The notes under the pieces: model-generated | Database searches by the model: none | What the model was told of the DNA's origin: nothing | Seen by the model: only the letters and a program-made list of their open reading frames with translations | NCBI GenBank assembly: GCA_016935035.1 | Contig: JAFGRR010000687.1 | Location: 1 to 5,055, forward strand | Direction: 5' to 3' | Length of the DNA stretch: 5,055 nucleotides | Source: Phycisphaerae bacterium | Lineage (GTDB): Bacteria; Planctomycetota; Phycisphaerae; UBA1845; Fen-1342 | Shown: in pieces, positions 1-3,253 of the stretch | Position numbering within the stretch: the first letter of the stretch is position 1 | How the letters are laid out: each line of letters begins with the position of its first letter | Translations under genes and position numbers: made by a program

Positions 1-237
1 GACGAGAACGAACGGCAGGCAGACTCCGAGGACGCGCACGGGCATGCCGCCGCCCCAGGGCAGCCATTGCACGGCGATCGGCTTCGGCGTCTGCCAGGTG
101 GTATCCACCAGTGCGGCCAGCGGTAGCACCTCGGTCACGTAGTGCAGCAACGTGACGTAATCCCCGGGCCTGATATCCTCGGGTGCCAACGCTCGCGCAA
201 GCCGGATCCTCTTCTGTTGTGTAACTTCCGTGCTCAT
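1..237 (-). CDS. Hypothetical protein, 5' part only (runs off left edge)
   Basis: Reading the minus strand from the ATG at 237-235, the frame stays open for 79 codons to the window edge. The protein starts MSTEVTQQKRIRLARAL, followed by APEDIRPGDYV and, near the edge, a WLPWGGGMPVRVLGVCLPFV segment. Composition is soluble and mixed, with no signal peptide or membrane helix. The pattern of RAL-PEDI-PGDYV followed by a VCLPFVLV segment reminds me of short conserved hypothetical proteins of planctomycetes; that is memory, not a search, and their function is not known to me. A weak purine-rich GGAAAG lies about 10 bases before the ATG. The gene is transcribed away from the 911 gene across a long non-coding region. 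Start choice is moderately sure because it is the first ATG and the N-terminus looks natural; function is unknown. Confidence 0.72.
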   Translation of the reverse strand, partial: MSTEVTQQKRIRLARALAPEDIRPGDYVTLLHYVTEVLPLAALVDTTWQTPKPIAVQWLPWGGGMPVRVLGVCLPFVLV

Positions 238-254
238 GACAATACGCTTTCCAG

Positions 255-276
255 GACACTGGGCTGCCAGTGTCAA
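255..276 (-). promoter_or_regulatory. Inverted repeat overlapping a TTGACA -35-like box upstream of the left-edge gene
   Basis: GACACTGG (255-262) and CCAGTGTC (267-274) form a perfect 8-bp inverted repeat around GCTG. On the minus strand the outer edge reads TTGACA (276-271), a perfect match to the sigma-70 -35 consensus, pointing at the gene starting at 237. The hexamer 17 bases downstream is TGGAAA, a poor -10, so promoter activity is uncertain. The dyad could be an operator covering the -35 or an RNA hairpin just before the start codon. The 9-mer CAGGACACT, which includes part of the left arm, recurs at 315-323. Confidence 0.35.
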
Positions 277-586
277 ATGGTGGTGTTTGCGCGCGAAACG
301 CACGGACCGCGCGTCAGGACACTACTGGGTTACCGTCTGGTGAATGACTCTGTAATGGTGGTTGCGGCGCTTCTTAGCGCGCGCCACGTCGAGTCAGCCG
401 CCAGCGCGTGGCCGCGGCGGACGACGCCCGAAAGGAAGATATCGAATTGTGCAGCACGAGCCGCATCACTCTACCCCTTTGTCCCAAGTACAGAACGAGG
501 CATTATGCACACGGTGCAGTGACAGTCAAGCAAAATCCGCTTTTCCGCGGTTAGCTGTGGTTGCCGATTGGCCTCCCGACACTGCC

Positions 587-612
587 GCGGCCGACGCGGG
601 GTCGGCCGCTAG
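587..612 (-). repeat. Dispersed hairpin element, copy A
   Basis: GCGGCCGAC (587-595) pairs perfectly with GTCGGCCGC (601-609) around a 5-base loop. Read on the minus strand it is CTAGCGGCCGA, 7 bases, TCGGCC. It shares the 9-mer CGGCCGACG and the 10-mer TCGGCCGCTA with copy B 47 bases downstream, with identical spacing between the two blocks. No T-run follows on either strand, so this copy is not a convincing terminator by itself. Confidence 0.6.
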
Positions 613-625
613 CGAGGCGCGCGGG

Positions 626-659
626 TGTGAAAGACGGCCGACGAGACCTCGGCCGCTAC
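626..659 (-). repeat. Dispersed hairpin element, copy B, terminator-like on the minus strand
   Basis: CGGCCGA (635-641) pairs with TCGGCCG (649-655) around 7 bases. On the minus strand it reads GTAGCGGCCGA, 7 bases, TCGGCC, then GTCTTTCAC, closely matching the plus-strand element at 3115-3147. The short T-run suggests a weak intrinsic terminator for minus-strand transcription, yet no minus-strand gene ends here. It may be a repeat-family member, the remnant of a lost gene's end, or insulation between divergent units. Confidence 0.6.
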
Positions 660-723
660 GTGGCTGCTGTCGCCCTGACGTCGAACGCCGCGTTTTCACC
701 GCAACCTCGGTGTTGGCTGGCGG

Positions 724-746
724 TATCATGGGTGAGCATTGCTCAC
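724..746 (+). promoter_or_regulatory. Candidate -10 box and 15-bp palindromic operator upstream of the 911 gene
   Basis: TATCAT at 724-729 matches five of six bases of the -10 consensus. Two bases later begins GTGAGCATTGCTCAC (732-746), a perfect inverted repeat with 7-base arms and one central base. A transcript from this -10 would start around 735-737, inside the palindrome, which is a common position for a repressor site. No good -35 is found at the proper spacing, so the promoter part is weak; the palindrome itself is certain. Confidence 0.35.
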
Positions 747-819
747 GATTCGTGGCTTGGGGCATCGAATGGTCTCGACAGACACGTGGCGTCCACTCGG
801 TGGGGCGGATGTGCTCTTC

Positions 820-840
820 GGCTGACAGCCTTTGTCAGTC
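820..840 (+). promoter_or_regulatory. Leader hairpin before the 911 gene
   Basis: CTGACA (822-827) pairs with TGTCAG (833-838) around a 5-base loop. A G-U and a G-C pair (821/839 and 820/840) extend the stem to 8 bp. It lies about 70 bases before the start codon and would be in the 5' untranslated RNA of the exported protein gene. No T-run follows, so it is not a terminator; a role in RNA stability or as a protein site is only possible. Confidence 0.3.
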
Positions 841-894
841 GGAGACCGCGACGGCGCGGGCCAGTCGTCAACGCAGAGGTCCGACAACTTCACA

Positions 895-903
895 AGAGGA
901 GGT
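895..903 (+). promoter_or_regulatory. Ribosome binding site fixing the start at 911
   Basis: AGAGGAGGT is a near-perfect Shine-Dalgarno sequence; its AGGAGG core (897-902) ends 8 bases before the ATG at 911. It decides the start against the much longer open frame that extends upstream to about 362. Confidence 0.85.
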
Positions 904-910
904 CGTAACG

Positions 911-1669
911 ATGAACCATCGTATGGTGCGATGGAGCCTGCCGGTTGCGCTGACGATGCTGGCATTCGTCATCGGCAGTGTCTTCACAACAGAATCGCTT
1001 GCCCAGCAGTCCGACCGGGGGGATCAGGATGCGGCGCGTGGTCGCGGCGGAACGCCGCAGGAGAGCCGCCGAGTCGCGATGAGGGATTCAGCGCCGCAGC
1101 AGGAACGGCCCGATATGCGCAGCGTGCGCGTCGAGATGACGGTGTTTCTCGTGGCGCTCGCGGAAAACAAGCTCGTCGATCTGGACGCGAAGGCACTGGC
1201 CGCGTCGGCGGACACGCCCGCGACACTGCACTCGGCACTCGAGACGTTCGGCAAGGTGGACACGCTGTATCGCGTCGATCAGCGTTCACGCGTGGCCAAC
1301 CGCGGCGCGCGCGTGCAACTGTCGCGCGACGTTCCCTATGTGAGCGGCATGCGCACGGACAAGGATGGTCGCGTGCTGACCGGCGTGGCGCGAACCGACG
1401 TCGGCACGTCGGTCAACTACAACGTCTGGCTCGACGAACCGGGCACTGTTGCCTACGCCGACGTCAGCATCGAGTTGTCCATGATCACCGGTAGCAGCGT
1501 CACGACCATGGACGATGTCAAGTCACCGGTGTTCTGGAAAGCACGCCAGGACTACGGCGGTTCGAGCAAGCTGGGCGAGCCGATCGTCATCCTCAGCGCG
1601 GACGGCGGCGGCACTGATGGCAGTGAGGATGTCTACGCCTACGTGACGCTGGTGCGTTTCAGCGATTAA
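911..1669 (+). CDS. Exported protein with secretin-like C-terminal half, function unknown
   Basis: This is a 252-residue protein. Residues 1-31 are a classic signal peptide: MNHRMVR, a hydrophobic stretch at 8-25, then TTESLA with likely cleavage after Ala31. Residues 32-70 are a polar, Arg/Gln/Gly-rich and probably disordered linker. From about 72 a folded part begins (VRVEMTVFLVALAENKLVDLD). Segment 133-191 has the rhythm of the C-terminal domain of type II/IV pilus secretins: a DVPYVSG motif, a short turn, then RTDVGTSVNYNVWL and DVSIELS. The N0-N3 domains and length (over 500 residues) of true secretins are absent, so a channel is unlikely by itself. Only one Cys-free exported domain is seen, with no lipobox. 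It ends with an Asp/Gly-rich turn (231-240) and YAYVTLVRFSD. The secretin likeness is inference from pattern; a periplasmic or cell-surface structural role is possible. The start is well fixed by the ribosome site and signal peptide. Confidence 0.85.
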   Translation: MNHRMVRWSLPVALTMLAFVIGSVFTTESLAQQSDRGDQDAARGRGGTPQESRRVAMRDSAPQQERPDMRSVRVEMTVFLVALAENKLVDLDAKALAASADTPATLHSALETFGKVDTLYRVDQRSRVANRGARVQLSRDVPYVSGMRTDKDGRVLTGVARTDVGTSVNYNVWLDEPGTVAYADVSIELSMITGSSVTTMDDVKSPVFWKARQDYGGSSKLGEPIVILSADGGGTDGSEDVYAYVTLVRFSD

Positions 1670-1674
1670 GGCCG

Positions 1675-1684
1675 GTCGGCCGAC
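1675..1684. other. Short palindrome just after the 911 gene
   Basis: GTCGGCCGAC is a perfect 10-bp palindrome beginning 5 bases after the TAA stop. It uses the same GGCCGA/TCGGCC letters as the dispersed hairpins but has no loop and no T-run, so I do not call it a terminator. The rest of the 132-base gap to the next gene shows no clear promoter. Confidence 0.25.
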
Positions 1685-1790
1685 AACAACCAACATTGTT
1701 CCAGATCATGGAGCGCGGTACCGTTGCGCCAGCAAGGTGCCGCGCTGCTCGTTGCGCGGTGGCCACGAACGGTGAATGACCAATGATGAC

Positions 1791-1796
1791 GGGAGG
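1791..1796 (+). promoter_or_regulatory. Ribosome binding site of the VOC gene
   Basis: GGGAGG lies 5 bases before the ATG at 1802 and supports that start over out-of-frame ATGs slightly upstream. Confidence 0.75.
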
Positions 1797-1801
1797 CTCA
1801 A

Positions 1802-2173
1802 ATGCGTAAGAATCCGGTTTGTTACTGGGAACTGGCTTCGCACGACGCGAAGAAAACGGTCGAATTTCTCAACAAGGTCTTCGAGTGGGATGACGAGCTG
1901 GACGAGCAACTCGGTATTCACGAGTACCCGGCTGGCGAGGATCAGGCCGCCTTCGCCGGCGGCGGCGTCTTCACGCTGCGCAAGGCCAAGCTGCCGTTCC
2001 TTACGCTGTATATCAAGGTCGACGATATCGACGCCAAGGCCAAGCTCATCGAAGAGTGCGGCGGCTTCATCGTCATCGAGCCGTTCGACCTGCCTACCGG
2101 ATCGCGCATCTGCCTCTTCAACGAACCGTCCGGCGTAACGCTGGCGATGGTTCAGCCGGCGAAGAAGAAATAG
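1802..2173 (+). CDS. VOC-family protein (glyoxalase / bleomycin-resistance fold)
   Basis: This is a 123-residue cytosolic protein, a usual size for a single VOC chain made of two beta-alpha-beta-beta-beta modules. Module one begins at residues 6-29 with the typical strand and helix (VCYWELASHDAKKTVEFLNKVFEW equivalents split as VCYWELASHD and TVEFLNKVFEW). Module two begins at 66-86 (FLTLYIKVDDIDAKAKLIEEC) and closes with GSRICLFNEPSGVTLAMVQP at 100-119, the family's usual 'D/EP-G-N-L' ending. The His/Glu metal ligands of glyoxalase I are not evident: Tyr70 stands at the second-module strand where His is common, and the last strand lacks the usual Glu. The substrate cannot be told; VOC members include lyases, dioxygenases, antibiotic-binding proteins and uncharacterised proteins. 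The lysine-rich tail (AKKK) is unremarkable. The ribosome site supports the start. Confidence 0.9.
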   Translation: MRKNPVCYWELASHDAKKTVEFLNKVFEWDDELDEQLGIHEYPAGEDQAAFAGGGVFTLRKAKLPFLTLYIKVDDIDAKAKLIEECGGFIVIEPFDLPTGSRICLFNEPSGVTLAMVQPAKKK

Positions 2174-2298
2174 GGGGGATGCAGAGGTTAGAATGCAGAA
2201 GTGAAGAGGGGGCGCGTGGGTGGTGGGGGGCGTGGTGCTTGGGGCGGGAGTTGCACGGCAGGCGGCCCAGCGGGACTTTGGGGGAAGCGTGATGAGGG

Positions 2299-2316
2299 CA
2301 CTGCTCGAGAGCAGTG
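2299..2316. other. Perfect 8-bp-arm inverted repeat in the G-rich gap
   Basis: CACTGCTC (2299-2306) and GAGCAGTG (2309-2316) flank two bases, giving an 18-bp near-continuous palindrome, or an RNA stem with a small loop. It is followed by GCACCTTTGGG, which is too poor in T for a confident terminator. Its CACTGCT...AGCAGTGGCACC form resembles intergenic hairpins that I recall from planctomycete genomes; this is unverified. Alternatives are an operator for the 2407 gene or the 3' end of the VOC transcript. Confidence 0.45.
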
Positions 2317-2393
2317 GCACCTTTGGGGGTGGGGCTGCAGTGCTCGGTGACTGTGGGTACGATAGCGGCATGTGAATTCGCTGGGTGATTGGC

Positions 2394-2400
2394 GGGAAGG
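2394..2400 (+). promoter_or_regulatory. Ribosome binding site fixing the start at 2407
   Basis: GGGAAGG lies 6 bases before ATG 2407. An in-frame TTG at 2389 would add only six residues and would put the ribosome site inside the gene, so 2407 is preferred. Confidence 0.6.
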
Positions 2401-2406
2401 TGTCGG

Positions 2407-3081
2407 ATGCAATGCGTGACGTGCGGGGCGCCGCTATCGGGACAGTCTAGTGTGTGCTCGTACTGCGGGACGCTGAACGATACCGATCTGCGCGCGATTC
2501 ACCACAGTGTTGACGGTGGCCGGCCGAGCACGCGCATCTGTCCGCGCTGCAACGCGTTCCTGGACACCGTGACGATCGAGCTGGGCAGCCCGTTTCAGTT
2601 TGAGCGTTGCGATCGCTGCCTCGGCATCTTCTTCGACCCCGCCGAGCTTGACGCAGTTCTGGCTACGGCGGTCCGACAAGTGGACGAAATCAACCTGAGC
2701 CGCCTCAACGCACTGATCTCCGAACAGGGCATCCCCGAGCCCGAGCGCGTGCAATACGTGAAGTGTCCGGTCTGTGGCGAGATGATGGGCCGACGCGGCT
2801 GCGGTGTGCTGTCCGGCGTCGTCGCGGACCGCTGCGCTGTGCATGGCCTATGGCTCGACGGCGGCGAATTCGGCAAGCTGCTCAAATGGGCCAAGGCCGG
2901 CGGTGTACTGCTAACTGAACGCCGACGACTGGAACAGATCAGTAGAGAACTCCGCGAGACGCGCAAGGGGCGCTTCAGCACCAGTGCCGAATGGGGCCGC
3001 GCCCCCGTCAGTGATCCTGAACGCTCGCCGCTGAGTTGGGCGATCGAACTGGTCGTCAGCGCATTTGGCCGTAGTTGCTGA
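2407..3081 (+). CDS. TFIIB-type zinc-ribbon protein with three zinc-binding clusters
   Basis: This is a 224-residue soluble protein, probably cytosolic. Cluster 1 is a compact zinc ribbon at the N-terminus: Cys3-x2-Cys6 and Cys17-x2-Cys20. Cluster 2 is Cys45-x2-Cys48 with Cys68-x2-Cys71, followed by LGIFFDPAELDAVL, the hallmark of the zf-TFIIB family of bacterial proteins. Cluster 3 repeats the layout as Cys120-x2-Cys123 and Cys143-x2-His146, followed by GLWLDGGEFGKLL, so it is a diverged second copy with one His in place of Cys. A charged helical region (about 172-190) and a short hydrophobic tail (SWAIELVVSAF) follow. Such proteins are widespread and largely uncharacterised; despite the name they are not known as transcription factors in bacteria. 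Zinc binding is well supported and the partner (nucleic acid or protein) is unknown. The gene stands alone after the G-rich gap and ends at a terminator. Confidence 0.9.
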   Translation: MQCVTCGAPLSGQSSVCSYCGTLNDTDLRAIHHSVDGGRPSTRICPRCNAFLDTVTIELGSPFQFERCDRCLGIFFDPAELDAVLATAVRQVDEINLSRLNALISEQGIPEPERVQYVKCPVCGEMMGRRGCGVLSGVVADRCAVHGLWLDGGEFGKLLKWAKAGGVLLTERRRLEQISRELRETRKGRFSTSAEWGRAPVSDPERSPLSWAIELVVSAFGRSC

Positions 3082-3114
3082 ACGTCGATGCCCCATTGCA
3101 TGCAGCGCATGAAT

Positions 3115-3147
3115 GTAGCGGCCGATGCCTCCCGTCGGCCATCTTTT
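3115..3147 (+). repeat. Dispersed hairpin element, copy C (plus strand)
   Basis: It reads GTAGCGGCCGA, 9 bases, TCGGCC, then ATCTTTT. The first 11 bases are the exact reverse complement of 649-659 and the right arm plus T-run matches copy B on the minus strand. It therefore looks like the same element in the opposite orientation, about 2.5 kb away. Confidence 0.55.
3120..3147 (+). terminator. Intrinsic terminator of the zinc-ribbon gene
   Basis: GGCCGATG (3120-3127) pairs with CGTCGGCC (3133-3140), including one G-U pair, around the loop CCTCC. It is followed by ATCTTTT. It begins 38 bases after the TGA stop, the right place and polarity to end the plus-strand transcript. Confidence 0.75.
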
Positions 3148-3198
3148 GTGAGAGCGGAACGGCCCTCGGGCATGGTATCCCAACGCAGGACTGCTGAT

Positions 3199-3244
3199 GA
3201 GAGAATCTGGTGCGAGAGCGTACTCTCGCACCAGATGCTCTTTT
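3199..3244. terminator. Strong hairpin between convergent genes, likely bidirectional terminator
   Basis: ATCTGGTGCGAGAG (3205-3218) and CTCTCGCACCAGAT (3223-3236) form a perfect 14-bp stem with a CGTA loop. After one mismatch, GAG/CTC and flanking pairs lengthen it by about five more. CTCTTTT follows on the plus strand. On the minus strand it lies about 10 bases past the stop of the 3254 gene and is followed by TTCTCTC, a weaker tail. It likely ends the minus-strand gene and backs up the terminator at 3120-3147. Confidence 0.75.
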
Positions 3245-3253
3245 CCCTGGCTG

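Larger units (their letters stand above)
238..910. other. Long non-coding divergent region
   Basis: These 673 bases separate the divergent genes at 237 and 911. Open frames exist on both strands, but none has a ribosome site, plausible start or protein-like composition. The frame of the 911 gene stays open upstream to about 362, but the residues are rich in Arg, Ala, Ser and Cys and the signal peptide begins only at 911. No tRNA or rRNA is visible. The region instead holds structure: the dyad at 255-274, paired hairpins at 587-609 and 635-655, a 15-bp palindrome at 732-746, a hairpin at 820-840 and the ribosome site at 895-903. A long leader or an undescribed small RNA is possible but not shown. 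Confidence 0.6.
2173..2406 (+). other. G-rich non-coding stretch with G-quadruplex potential
   Basis: The 233 bases between the VOC stop and the next gene are strongly G-biased on the plus strand. Runs of three or more G occur at 2173-2178, 2208-2212, 2218-2220, 2225-2230, 2241-2244, 2246-2248, 2272-2274, 2280-2284, 2296-2298, 2325-2329 and 2331-2334. Runs 2208-2244 could form a four-run quadruplex if one 10-base loop is allowed. No convincing open frame or promoter is seen, and the base bias differs sharply from the flanking genes. Confidence 0.55.

Noticed and set aside
479..506. Possible sigma-70 promoter TTGTCC, 16 bases, CATTAT on the plus strand
   Set aside because: Each box matches only four of six bases and it lies about 400 bases before the gene; matches of this quality occur by chance.
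526..765. Minus-strand open frame across the paired hairpins
   Set aside because: No ribosome site, composition dominated by Arg, Ala and Ser, and it contains the repeat hairpins; it is not a believable protein.
362..910. Upstream in-frame extension of the exported protein gene
   Set aside because: The added 183 residues look like random GC-rich translation, while 911 has a strong ribosome site and an immediate signal peptide.
238..910. tRNA, riboswitch or CRISPR array in the divergent region
   Set aside because: No cloverleaf, no TTCGA arm with matching stems, no known riboswitch core and no regularly spaced array; the two hairpin copies alone do not make a CRISPR.
2335..2363. Promoter for the zinc-ribbon gene with TACGAT as -10
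   Set aside because: No acceptable -35 hexamer at 16-18 bases upstream.
1706..2371. Long minus-strand open frame opposite the VOC gene
   Set aside because: It is antisense to a clear VOC gene and its N-terminal part is a Pro/Ser/Thr run made by the G-rich tract.
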